Shown here: one piece after another, positions 24,574-32,720 of the stretch
Layout: the number at the start of each line of letters is the position of its first letter
Numbering within the stretch: the first letter of the stretch is position 1
DNA from: JANWWM01 sp046292465
Lineage (GTDB): Bacteria; Bacteroidota; Chlorobiia; Chlorobiales; Thermochlorobacteraceae
Assembly (NCBI GenBank): GCA_046292465.1
Contig: JBKBRB010000010.1
Location: 1-64,000 of the forward strand
Reading direction: 5' to 3'
DNA: 64,000 bases
Notes under the pieces: generated by a model
Told to the model about the DNA's origin: nothing
Seen by the model: only the letters and a program-made list of their open reading frames with translations
Databases searched by the model: none
Program-made: the position numbers and the translations under genes

Positions 24574-24972
24574 ATGGCAAAAGAACCGACCGAAGCCTCG
24601 CTCAACAAAATGTGGAAATATGTTGAGCATTATTGGCAAAAATCGGGCACCTTTCCGCACCCCGATAAATCCGTAACCGAAGTCGTCGTCAAAGGCTTAG
24701 CGCAACATGTCGATGAACTCGGCAAGCCGCTTTGTCCGTGTAATTTTTACGCCGATAAAAAAGCCGAAGCCCAAAAGCGCGAGTGGATTTGTGCTTGCGA
24801 AGAAATGAAACTTTACAAGTATTGCCACTGCTTGCTCTTTGTCAATCCAGATGGCTTGCCGATTACGGAATACTTGCCCGAAGACCACGAGGGACGACAA
24901 ATTTACGGTCTCGTCAAAGACCCAACGCCTGAAAAGGGAAGAGAAGGCGCAAAGGTAAAACAAGGCTCATAA
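24574..24972 (+). CDS. Ferredoxin-thioredoxin reductase catalytic (beta) subunit
   Basis: A 132-residue FTR catalytic chain. The CPC-CxC-CHC signature is complete: C54-P-C56, C73-A-C75, C84-H-C86, with the same spacing as the plant enzyme. By that alignment C56 and C86 form the redox disulfide and C54, C73, C75 and C84 hold the [4Fe-4S] cluster. It passes electrons from ferredoxin to thioredoxin-like proteins. No FTR variable (alpha) subunit is nearby, as in other bacteria that keep only the catalytic chain. The next gene, an exported barrel protein, starts 3 bases later. Confidence 0.93.
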   Translation: MAKEPTEASLNKMWKYVEHYWQKSGTFPHPDKSVTEVVVKGLAQHVDELGKPLCPCNFYADKKAEAQKREWICACEEMKLYKYCHCLLFVNPDGLPITEYLPEDHEGRQIYGLVKDPTPEKGREGAKVKQGS

Positions 24973-24975
24973 ACT

Positions 24976-25638
24976 ATGGTGAGGCGTGCAGTGTTGGTTT
25001 GCGTCTTGCTTTATGCTCTCTCGCAAGTTGAGGCGCAAGAGATAACCGCGAAAACCAAACATCAAGATGCGGCATTGCTTTTTCAATTCAACGGCTTCGG
25101 CAACTTGGCGACAGGCGGACTTGGCGCAGTTGAAACCCCTCGCGACGCCAGCGGTGCAAGCACCATCACCATAAGCGGTATCGGTGGAAAATACTTCACA
25201 GCGGAAAATATCGCTGTGCGTGCCGCACTCACCTTTGCGCGTGAAACGGCATCGCAAGCGCAATCAGGTTCAATCGCGGAGTTCACGGAAACCTCAACTG
25301 CAATTGGCGTGGAAGGCGGCGTGGAAGTGCACTTGCACAACAAACGGCTCTCTCCATATTTCGGCGGGTTGATTGGATATAGCAGAGGGGCATTTTCAAG
25401 AACGCAAAGTGGAAGTGAATCCTCTGCTGTGCGCAATGGGTTTGGCATTGCGGGGATTTTAGGTGCGGAATTTTTCCTCTTCGAGCAAGTCAGTTTTGCG
25501 GCAGAGTATCGGGCTGTTTATCAAAGAGCCACAGCCACGAGCACCCTTTCTAACGGCACGCGCATTGACGCGCCTGAACAAACAAAGATTGGATTTTTCT
25601 CGCAAGGATTTTTAACGCTTGGCTTGTATTTGTGGTAG
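24976..25638 (+). CDS. Outer-membrane beta-barrel protein
   Basis: A 220-residue exported protein. The N-terminus MVRRAVLVCVLLYALSQVEAQ is a signal peptide. The mature part alternates polar and hydrophobic residues in strands (FGGLIGYSRGAF, GFGIAGILGAEFFLF, SFAAEYRAVYQ) and ends in LTLGLYLW, a typical C-terminal barrel strand. It looks like a small OmpA-barrel/porin-like protein without a peptidoglycan-binding domain. It begins 3 bases after the FTR stop, though a functional link is not obvious. It converges on the next gene with 6 bases between stops. Confidence 0.78.
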   Translation: MVRRAVLVCVLLYALSQVEAQEITAKTKHQDAALLFQFNGFGNLATGGLGAVETPRDASGASTITISGIGGKYFTAENIAVRAALTFARETASQAQSGSIAEFTETSTAIGVEGGVEVHLHNKRLSPYFGGLIGYSRGAFSRTQSGSESSAVRNGFGIAGILGAEFFLFEQVSFAAEYRAVYQRATATSTLSNGTRIDAPEQTKIGFFSQGFLTLGLYLW

Positions 25639-25644
25639 TGTGGG

Positions 25645-27135
25645 TTATTCGGCGCGAATGACTTGGGCTTTGCGAATACTTTCTCCGTGAATGAACCCTC
25701 GTCGCAGAACTTTGGTAATTGTGCCTGGCTCTAAATTGGTTTTAAGAATGGCACCGGCTTTCTCGTGGCGTTCGTTGTCGAAACGAGAAATTTTAACGCG
25801 CACTTCAATTTCCATAATGGAAAGTATCTGTTCGAGTTTTTGGATATACTCATTGACAATTGCTGGGGTGCTAATCGGTGCGTCCGGTTCAGGTTGAAAG
25901 AGTGCGTCGAGTGCATCAATGTGCGGCATAGCATATCTTATCACGAAATCCTTTATTGCTAAACCATTTTCCAATTCGGAAAGGCGAAAGGCAAAATCGT
26001 CCAAGCAAAGTGTTAACTGCCCGAAAACGCTTGTCAAACTTGGCTCTTCCGACCACTTCTGACGATAAAGTTGAATCAGGTCGTAAAGTTGCATGGCGGT
26101 TTCGTTCTTAAAAGACCCTATGCTTTGTGCGGCATCAACAATTTTAACGCCTGCTGCTCGTTCTAAGGCAATCACGCGTGCGATAAGACCTTGAATTTGT
26201 TGGTTTGTGCGTCGGTTTTCTTCTTCTGAGGCAAGTTCTGTTTGATAAAAAGGCTTGTTCAAACGGTTTTCAAGCGATTTCACTTTGCCCTCAATGCGTG
26301 AGAGTTGTTCGCTTTTGTCTCTACTTTGAATGGTATTCGTCAAAAGTCCGAAGGCGCCGATGATGATGCTGATGATGGAAAGAATCAAAGCCCATGTGGC
26401 TTTTTGGTCGGCACTGGAAATGGTGCGTCGTTGTGCCTCGTTAAGTTCGGCGAACACAGGCGTTTGTGGGCGCATTTGAAAAATCGCATTGAGAATGTCG
26501 GGGTCTAAAAACTCTTTGAAATCATGCTTTGAAACACGCGATTTGTAGTCAGCATAAAACTTTCCGCCATTCCAACGTTCATTAACGAAGTGATAAAGTG
26601 CAAGTGCTTCGGGGCGACCATCGTTTTTGAAAATCGAGTAGTTCTGTGCAGCAGCGTCAAAGTCGAAAAGATAAACGGTATCCTTAATCTCAAAAGTTTT
26701 CGTTAAATCAACTTGTTGGAAAACACGGTCATTTTTGATAATCAAGTCAAGTAACTCTCGGTATTGCGCAACGGTTTTGAGCGACTTTTCGCTTTTAGCG
26801 GTGAACATATCGCCGATGCGTGCCGATAAATTGCGCTCAATAACATCTCGCTCATTAGGCTTAATTTCTCTGCCGATATCGACATAGACGGCTTTTTGTG
26901 CGTTCGAGTCAGTGCGCAAAATGAACTTCCCCGATGTAGTGCTTTTGTTGATAAGTTGCATCAATAAGCCTTCGGATGCGTTGCTTGGATTAAGACGCTT
27001 GTAATAAATGCACACAACGCCTTTTTCTGGTGAAACTTGCGGCACAGGTTGCGCAACAGCCCTGCTGCAAAAGGGAAGCACGGTGAAGTTGGTCAGGTAA
27101 AAAAGAACAATCGACTTAACGAGAGAACTTGGCAT
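25645..27135 (-). CDS. Exported, membrane-anchored coiled-coil protein with C-terminal GrpE-like domain
   Basis: A 496-residue protein from ATG 27135. It begins with a signal peptide (LVKSIVLFYLTNFTVLPF, cleavage near AVA-Q) and then ~230 residues of unknown fold. Near residue 245 is a transmembrane segment (WALILSIISIIIGAFGLL). A coiled coil follows (~265-330). The last ~150 residues resemble GrpE: a helical part with MPHIDALDALF and then a head-like end where FDNERHEKAGA, PGTITKVLRRGF and SIRKAQVIRA match the FDP-HEA, PG-I-V-GY and IR-A-V pattern of the GrpE head. Last gene of a four-gene operon; it overlaps the DUF4032 gene by 20 bases. Topology would place the GrpE-like part in the cytoplasm. 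No hsp70 gene is near. Confidence 0.78.
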   Translation of the reverse strand: MPSSLVKSIVLFYLTNFTVLPFCSRAVAQPVPQVSPEKGVVCIYYKRLNPSNASEGLLMQLINKSTTSGKFILRTDSNAQKAVYVDIGREIKPNERDVIERNLSARIGDMFTAKSEKSLKTVAQYRELLDLIIKNDRVFQQVDLTKTFEIKDTVYLFDFDAAAQNYSIFKNDGRPEALALYHFVNERWNGGKFYADYKSRVSKHDFKEFLDPDILNAIFQMRPQTPVFAELNEAQRRTISSADQKATWALILSIISIIIGAFGLLTNTIQSRDKSEQLSRIEGKVKSLENRLNKPFYQTELASEEENRRTNQQIQGLIARVIALERAAGVKIVDAAQSIGSFKNETAMQLYDLIQLYRQKWSEEPSLTSVFGQLTLCLDDFAFRLSELENGLAIKDFVIRYAMPHIDALDALFQPEPDAPISTPAIVNEYIQKLEQILSIMEIEVRVKISRFDNERHEKAGAILKTNLEPGTITKVLRRGFIHGESIRKAQVIRAE

Positions 27136-28342
27136 ACTCTTTTGTGATGTCAATTAAAGTTTTGAACATGTTTTTCAAAGACGAGACGTAGTTTTTCTCA
27201 ATGCCGAATCGTTTTGCGAAATCTTGAATAGCGTAACTTAATCCAACATCGCGCTTTTGTTGCTCGCTCAAATAGTATTTGTTTTCCATGATTTCCAAAT
27301 ATACTTCTAATTCCGTTTTGTCAGGAAAATACTCGGCGAAGTTGCTTTGCTTGAGCAAGTCTTGAATTGGCAAAAAATAATTTGCATACCAATCCAGCGT
27401 TGTGTCGCGCATGGAGACGGGGGTTTTCATGCGCTCGCTCAAATACCATTTATGTTCTTCTAAGTGTTTGAGTAGAGTATCGGCGTAAGAAGCTTTTCGG
27501 AATCTACCGAAGTGGCGTTCGGAGTTGAAGTTTGTTAGTTGGTCGAAGCGCTTATGCGCGTTCCAAATGTTGGTGAGAGCGTTGTATTGTTCACGCAGAT
27601 AAGCCATATCGTGCTGGGTAATGGTTCTATCGCGAGGGATACCGCGCTTATGGAATTCTTCTTCGAGCCATAGCATAGATTCAAAGAAAAACTCTAAGTC
27701 AGCTTCTTTCATGCGATTGGAAAGCGAAGGGTGAATTTCTGTGGTTTCAGTGTCGGCGAGCAGGGCAATAAGCCGGCGGCGTTTGCCGAGCGTATGTTCT
27801 TCGCGCACGAATTTGATGAGCAAGTTATCGAGCGAGGCGTCGCCCCAATAGACATTTTTGGCATGGCACTTGGCGAAAAGTTCAGCAATCGCATCGAAAA
27901 TCTCTTTTCGTGCTGGCTGTTGAAACCGCAAACCGAACAAGACCGATTCAGGCAAGACGGCATCTTCGAGCAGCGTAACCAAATACGCTGTTGTGTTAGG
28001 TTGATACATAATTCCTGCCGGCGTCTGAATTGGAAGGTCGCCATCGTGCCGAATGACAATACCTACAGGCGTCAAGGTTTGAATATCTAATTCGCGCAAT
28101 TTGTGGTAGTTGTCGAGTTCACGCCGAGCCAAATCGAGGCTGAGCTCTTTGATAGCAAATCTGCAAGGCAGTGCGGAAGACTTGGATTCGACGAAAAGCA
28201 CTTGATGGCGGGAGTTGCCGCGTCGCATCAGTATTGGCGCAATACCGAGAGATTGCCATTCTTCTAAATTTTTCTCGAACGGGAACAGAGTAAGTGCGGG
28301 TAAGTAGCGTTTATCGACTTCATACTCGATTTGAGAGGTCAT
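27116..28342 (-). CDS. DUF4032-type kinase-fold protein
   Basis: A 408-residue soluble protein from ATG 28342, whose start overlaps the TGA of the preceding gene (ATGA). It has a lipopolysaccharide-kinase-like fold as in DUF4032 proteins. Seen: FAIKELSLDLARRELDNYHKL (likely nucleotide-binding Lys and helix-C Glu region), NVYWGDASLDNLLIKF (catalytic-loop-like GDxSxxN) and LIALLADTETTEIH (metal-binding Asp). The C-terminal ~150 residues are helical. The substrate is unknown; small molecule, lipid or protein are all possible. Third gene of the DUF429 operon. Confidence 0.78.
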   Translation of the reverse strand: MTSQIEYEVDKRYLPALTLFPFEKNLEEWQSLGIAPILMRRGNSRHQVLFVESKSSALPCRFAIKELSLDLARRELDNYHKLRELDIQTLTPVGIVIRHDGDLPIQTPAGIMYQPNTTAYLVTLLEDAVLPESVLFGLRFQQPARKEIFDAIAELFAKCHAKNVYWGDASLDNLLIKFVREEHTLGKRRRLIALLADTETTEIHPSLSNRMKEADLEFFFESMLWLEEEFHKRGIPRDRTITQHDMAYLREQYNALTNIWNAHKRFDQLTNFNSERHFGRFRKASYADTLLKHLEEHKWYLSERMKTPVSMRDTTLDWYANYFLPIQDLLKQSNFAEYFPDKTELEVYLEIMENKYYLSEQQKRDVGLSYAIQDFAKRFGIEKNYVSSLKNMFKTLIDITKEYAKFSR

Positions 28343-28665
28343 GGATCGAAGTAAGAGAGAATAGCATGACGATAAAAAACTTCGCGCTGCATGTCGCTCA
28401 ATTCTGGCAGGGGTTTTGCGACTTTCCATGTGCCGTCGCTGTTGCGTGAAAAATAGCCTTGCTTTTCAAATGTGATGTAGAAACCTTCAGCAATTAACGC
28501 TTCCTTCTCGCCTTTTTCTAAGGTGTGTTTGTTGAAGCGATGCTGAAGACCGATGATGAAAAACGCTGTTTCAACGCTGGGCGTCTTTTGAAATTTCTTC
28601 TTGAACATTGCTTCAAATTCTGCCCATCGCTTGTCAATATCGGTAAAAAGTTCAGGCGATTGCAT
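28339..28665 (-). CDS. Small protein of unknown function in the DUF429/DUF4032 operon
   Basis: A 108-residue protein, MQSPELFTDIDKRWAEFEAM at the start, predicted mostly helical with a short beta part (GFYITFEKQGYF, SDGTWKVAKPL). No family recognised. Its ATG comes directly after the TAA of the DUF429 gene and its TGA overlaps the ATG of the DUF4032 gene, so its translation is probably coupled to both. No cysteines, signal peptide or transmembrane segment. Ortholog conservation with its neighbours would show whether it is a system component. Confidence 0.75.
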   Translation of the reverse strand: MQSPELFTDIDKRWAEFEAMFKKKFQKTPSVETAFFIIGLQHRFNKHTLEKGEKEALIAEGFYITFEKQGYFSRNSDGTWKVAKPLPELSDMQREVFYRHAILSYFDP

Positions 28666-29307
28666 TTATTCTGATTTTGTATTGAACGAAAGTCGTTTTT
28701 TGGCTTTTTCAGTTGGAATATAAATCAATCCTTCCTGTGCGTCGCCAATAGGTTGGGTTAAATCGTAGTGGTGCAAGAGTGCTGTGTAGGCGGCAAGAAT
28801 GGCGTCGAGCTCATGGTCGGAAAGCACAATTTTAGAGGTGCGCGGTAGATTTTTAACGAATCTTGACAAACGGGTTTGAACCACTTCGCGAGAAATGTCT
28901 TTGATCTTCTTATCCTTGTGCGTCAATCCTAATCGGGCTTTCGTGGCATGCGGGTAAACTTCAATGGTAGGATAGCGAGGCGAGAGCATTTTGGTAAGTG
29001 TAATAGCACGAAAAGTCAGTTGCGCAAGCATAGAGGTTGAAAATGTCGGAATGCCGAGCAACGCCAAGTCTCTATCACACTTCCGACTGGCGTAAGTGCC
29101 ATAGCGACCTGACGGAATAGATAATGGCGCATCTATTGCAACAAGACATGGACGGTGATAGTCAATGTAATTTCGGATGGCCACATCAGGTTTGACTTGA
29201 TTGACAAAGATGAGTTCGGCTTCATTGGAAAGAGCGGCAACACCGGTTACTTCATCAATGCGTCCTGCTAAATCTACCCCGAAAAAAACTTTACCTTTTG
29301 AAGGCAT
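28666..29307 (-). CDS. DUF429 family protein (RNase H-like predicted nuclease)
   Basis: A 213-residue protein of the DUF429 family, predicted to have the RNase H fold. Likely catalytic acids are seen in order: FFGVDLAGR, LVAIDAPLSIPSG and DHELDAILAAYTALLHH. A basic segment between (TKARLGLTHKDKKIKDISR) might bind nucleic acid. First gene of a four-gene minus-strand operon, with no spacing to the next gene. It is divergent from der. The nuclease role is inferred from the fold; no DUF429 protein has, to my knowledge, a settled function. Confidence 0.82.
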   Translation of the reverse strand: MPSKGKVFFGVDLAGRIDEVTGVAALSNEAELIFVNQVKPDVAIRNYIDYHRPCLVAIDAPLSIPSGRYGTYASRKCDRDLALLGIPTFSTSMLAQLTFRAITLTKMLSPRYPTIEVYPHATKARLGLTHKDKKIKDISREVVQTRLSRFVKNLPRTSKIVLSDHELDAILAAYTALLHHYDLTQPIGDAQEGLIYIPTEKAKKRLSFNTKSE

Positions 29308-29359
29308 ACTACTGTTTGTCAGGAAGAAATGTTCGTAAGTGAATGTCGGTCGTCATTGC

Positions 29360-29389
29360 TTGACCGTTTCTTGAATATACCTATCTTTG
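29360..29389 (+). promoter_or_regulatory. Bacteroidota-type promoter of der
   Basis: TTG (29360-29362), 19-base spacer, TATCTTTG (29382-29389), an exact TAnnTTTG. It lies 57 bases before the der ATG. Confidence 0.55.
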
Positions 29390-29446
29390 AGAATTAAACA
29401 TATTTTTCTGATTTCAATTCAGTTGCTCCACCCCTTGCGAGCGACT

Positions 29447-30775
29447 ATGAATCCGTCCGAAATGAAACCGATTGTCGCTATCGTCGGCAGGCCAAACGTC
29501 GGCAAGTCGACACTTTTCAACCGCATTGTCAGCAAACGGCACGCGATTGTCCATGACATGCCTGGCGTTACGCGCGACCGCAACTATCACGACGCCGAGT
29601 GGAACGGCAAAGCCTTCAGCCTTATCGATACAGGCGGATACACGACCGCCGAAGACCGCATCAGCAAAGCCGTTCTCGAACAAGTTTTTCTTTCCATTGA
29701 ACAAGCCCATGCCATCATCTTCGTCGTCGATGTGAAATCGGGAATCACCGACCTTGACGCCGTCGTCGCCGAACATCTGCGCAAAGTGCTTGACCATAAA
29801 AAAATTTTCTTGACAGTCAATAAAGTTGAAAACGATAAAGACCGCCTCGACGCCGAAGCGTTCAGAAGGCTCGGACTTGGCGAATTAAATCTCGTTTCTG
29901 CATTAAGCGGCGACGGCGTTGCCGAACTGCTTGATGCCGTTGTTGCCTCACTGCCCGAAGCCAAGCCCACCGATGAAGCCGATGCAAATACGGTCAAACT
30001 TGCCGTTGTCGGACGCCCAAACGTCGGCAAGTCGAGCTTCGTCAATGCCGTTCTCGGAGAGAATCGACAAATCGTTACTGAAATTGCAGGCACAACGCGC
30101 GACGCCATCGACACCGAATTTTATCGCCATCGACAACGATTTCTGCTCATCGATACTGCAGGTTTGCGCCGCAAAGCGCGCGTCGAGGACAACATTGAGT
30201 TTTTCAGCACCGTGCGCACTGAAAAAGCCATCGAACGCGCCGACGTCGCCGTCGCAATGATTGATGCCGTTCAAGGATTGGAGAAACAAGATCTGCGCAT
30301 CATTAACGACGCTGTCGAAAAAAAACGTGGCGTCGTTATCGCCGTCAATAAGTGGGATTTGGTCGAGAAAGACTCGAGAACGGCGGACGAATTTACAAAA
30401 GCCATTTACGCACGGCTCGGCAGTTTGAACTATATTCCCGTCGTGTTTGTTTCCGCGCTTACCAAACAGCGCGTCTTCAAAGTGATTGACACGGCAACCG
30501 AAGTCTGGAACGTTCGGCGCAATCGGCTCTCAACGAGCGAACTCAACAAAGCCCTGCTTCCCGAAATCGAGCGCAACACGCCATGGACGAAGAGCGGCAA
30601 GGAAGTCAAAATCAAATACATCTCGCAACTTTCAACCGAGCCGCCGCTCATCGCCTTCTTCGGAAGCAACACCAAGCAGATTGAAGACTCCTACAAAAAA
30701 TTTTTAGAGCGAAAAATCCGCGAACACTTCGGATTTCAAGGCACACCGATTGAACTTCAATTCCGTTTGAAATAA
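29447..30775 (+). CDS. der: Ribosome-associated GTPase Der (EngA)
   Basis: Tandem-GTPase needed for 50S ribosome assembly. From ATG 29447 the protein is 442 residues (ATG 29462 is also possible; the frame extends to 29387). Two G domains are visible, each with P-loop GRPNVGKS, first near residue 14 and again near residue 190. The switch II regions are DTGGYT and DTAGLR, and the guanine-specificity motifs TVNKVEND and AVNKWDLV. A KH-like C-terminal domain ends in FGFQGTPIELQFR. The M61 peptidase gene follows 11 bases later. Identification is secure. Confidence 0.97.
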   Translation: MNPSEMKPIVAIVGRPNVGKSTLFNRIVSKRHAIVHDMPGVTRDRNYHDAEWNGKAFSLIDTGGYTTAEDRISKAVLEQVFLSIEQAHAIIFVVDVKSGITDLDAVVAEHLRKVLDHKKIFLTVNKVENDKDRLDAEAFRRLGLGELNLVSALSGDGVAELLDAVVASLPEAKPTDEADANTVKLAVVGRPNVGKSSFVNAVLGENRQIVTEIAGTTRDAIDTEFYRHRQRFLLIDTAGLRRKARVEDNIEFFSTVRTEKAIERADVAVAMIDAVQGLEKQDLRIINDAVEKKRGVVIAVNKWDLVEKDSRTADEFTKAIYARLGSLNYIPVVFVSALTKQRVFKVIDTATEVWNVRRNRLSTSELNKALLPEIERNTPWTKSGKEVKIKYISQLSTEPPLIAFFGSNTKQIEDSYKKFLERKIREHFGFQGTPIELQFRLK

Positions 30776-30786
30776 ACTCATCATTT

Positions 30787-32634
30787 ATGACGCACCTTTT
30801 CCGAATCGCTTGTTTTGCACTAATCCTCTTTTCCATTTCAAGCTGCGCAATCACCGAAAAAGCAACCAAACGCTTTTCAGGACCTTTCGTCTCATACAAG
30901 GTTGATGCCTCAAAGCCTGAAACAGGAACGATTGGCGTTACAATGGAACTGCACGGCGCGCAACTTGGCGATGAAGCCCTGTTCTGCATTCCTGCATGGG
31001 CACCGGGCGCATATCAATTCATTGAGTATGGCAAGTTCATCAAAGCCATTTATCCGATTGCTGAAAATGGCGATACACTTCCCTACGCGCAATTCAACTC
31101 ATGCGTTTGGCAAATTCAAAAAGCAAAACGGCTTAAAAAAGTGAGCTATCTTGTTGGAGAAACGACTGACCTCAAAGGTGGCGTGCTGTGGGTAGAGACA
31201 ACCGAAATCAACCCGAAGCGCATTTACTTCAATGGCACAAATGTCTTCGGCTATCTCGATGGCTTCAAACAGTTACCATGCGAAGTGAAATACAACTTGC
31301 CAACCGGCTGGAAGGTTGCCTCTGCGATTGAGGTTCAGCCAAATTCTACGGAAGCCGTTGCTAAGGATTACGACGAACTCGTCGATGCGCCCGTATTGAT
31401 GGGCAAGTTTGAGCGTGCCGAAGCCATCATTCTCGGCAAGCCACACAGTTTCGTGATTGATTCCGACGAGCCATATCGCGCCGATAGCCTCATCAAAGTA
31501 ACAGACGAAATTGTCAAAGCGCATTATCGCTTATTCGGCGAGTTGCCCTATAACAAGTATGTGTTTTTGTTCCGCTTAGTTCGTCCGAAATTTCTCTCAT
31601 CATTTGGCGCGTTGGAGCATCGCAATTCTTCTGCCTACTTCATGCCTGTTGGTGATTGGCGCAACGTGCGTGCTGACCAACTCACGAACACCATCAGCCA
31701 TGAATTTTTCCATCTTTGGAATCCAAAGCGCATTCACAGCACACTTTTGGGGAGCAAAGAAAACGGCGGATTTGATTATCAAAATCGGCTCTACACGCCG
31801 AACATCTGGTTTGTAGAAGGCATGACGGATTACTACGCCGATATGCTACTTGTTCGAAACCACATCATTCCGCCACGAGCCTTTCTGGACGGGCTTCTAC
31901 AGCGGCTTTCCTACTTGAAGATGTTTCCGTCGGAAAATGCCGAGAGTTTAGAATCTTTGAGCCTGCGCCTTGCCAACACGGAAAGTTCCGAAGAAATGAT
32001 TCCCTTTTACATCAAAGGCACGCTCGTTGCGATGATGCTCGATATTGAACTGCGTATGCTTTCTAACGATAAGTTCAGTGCCGATTCGCTCTTGATTAAG
32101 ATGAATGAAGCATTCGGAAAAGTTCAAAAGGCATATCCCGAAGATTCGCTGATATATGTGATTCAAAATCTTTCAGGCGTCAATCTAATGCCATTCTACA
32201 CGAAGTATGTGATTGGGATTGATTCGCTGGATATAGAAAAATACTTTGAGAAAGTCGGTCTTGAACTGACTTCGCGCGACGAAGAAACCACGTTTGCAGG
32301 CTACTTGGCACTTCCCGATACGGCGGACAATCTCATCGTTGGATTTGTTATGCCTAATTCAGAGGCGGCGAAAATGGGCGTGCAATCGGGCGACGAAATC
32401 ATTGAAATTGATGGCATCACTAAAAACGACAAAGAGCGGTTTATTCAGCGCGTTTTGTTTTATGAAGGGCAGAAATCGGGCGACTCGACAACGGTTGTCG
32501 TCTTGCGCGGTGGCGAGCCTATCACACTGCGCGGAAAAGTGGGCAAGCGCAACATCAAAAAGAAAAGTATTGAGCCATTAAAAACGGCAGATGAAACGGT
32601 GCGGCGCAGACGATTGGAAATGTTCGGCTTTTGA
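30787..32634 (+). CDS. M61 family (glycyl aminopeptidase-like) lipoprotein peptidase with PDZ domain
   Basis: A 615-residue exported metallopeptidase. The signal peptide ends in lipobox SISSC (Cys20). An N-terminal beta domain precedes the zinc site HEFFH (His305 to His309), and FVEGMTDYYAD about 40 residues on supplies the third zinc ligand Glu. Residues ~505-590 form a PDZ domain (VGFVMPNSEAAKMGVQSGD). This matches M61 glycyl-aminopeptidase-type proteins. It is probably attached to a periplasm-facing membrane and co-transcribed with der. A shared terminator follows. Confidence 0.92.
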   Translation: MTHLFRIACFALILFSISSCAITEKATKRFSGPFVSYKVDASKPETGTIGVTMELHGAQLGDEALFCIPAWAPGAYQFIEYGKFIKAIYPIAENGDTLPYAQFNSCVWQIQKAKRLKKVSYLVGETTDLKGGVLWVETTEINPKRIYFNGTNVFGYLDGFKQLPCEVKYNLPTGWKVASAIEVQPNSTEAVAKDYDELVDAPVLMGKFERAEAIILGKPHSFVIDSDEPYRADSLIKVTDEIVKAHYRLFGELPYNKYVFLFRLVRPKFLSSFGALEHRNSSAYFMPVGDWRNVRADQLTNTISHEFFHLWNPKRIHSTLLGSKENGGFDYQNRLYTPNIWFVEGMTDYYADMLLVRNHIIPPRAFLDGLLQRLSYLKMFPSENAESLESLSLRLANTESSEEMIPFYIKGTLVAMMLDIELRMLSNDKFSADSLLIKMNEAFGKVQKAYPEDSLIYVIQNLSGVNLMPFYTKYVIGIDSLDIEKYFEKVGLELTSRDEETTFAGYLALPDTADNLIVGFVMPNSEAAKMGVQSGDEIIEIDGITKNDKERFIQRVLFYEGQKSGDSTTVVVLRGGEPITLRGKVGKRNIKKKSIEPLKTADETVRRRRLEMFGF

Positions 32635-32666
32635 AATTGAGCGAAATAAAATTGCGCGAAATAAAA

Positions 32667-32697
32667 AAGTCCGCCTCATTTTGGAGAAGCGGACTTT
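32667..32697. terminator. Bidirectional terminator between the M61 peptidase and cytochrome genes
   Basis: AAAGTCCGC (32667-32675) pairs with GCGGACTTT (32689-32697), with A-rich sequence before and T's within the arm. It serves two converging genes. Confidence 0.75.
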
Positions 32698-32720
32698 GAC
32701 TGTGTTGCCAACTTCTAAAA

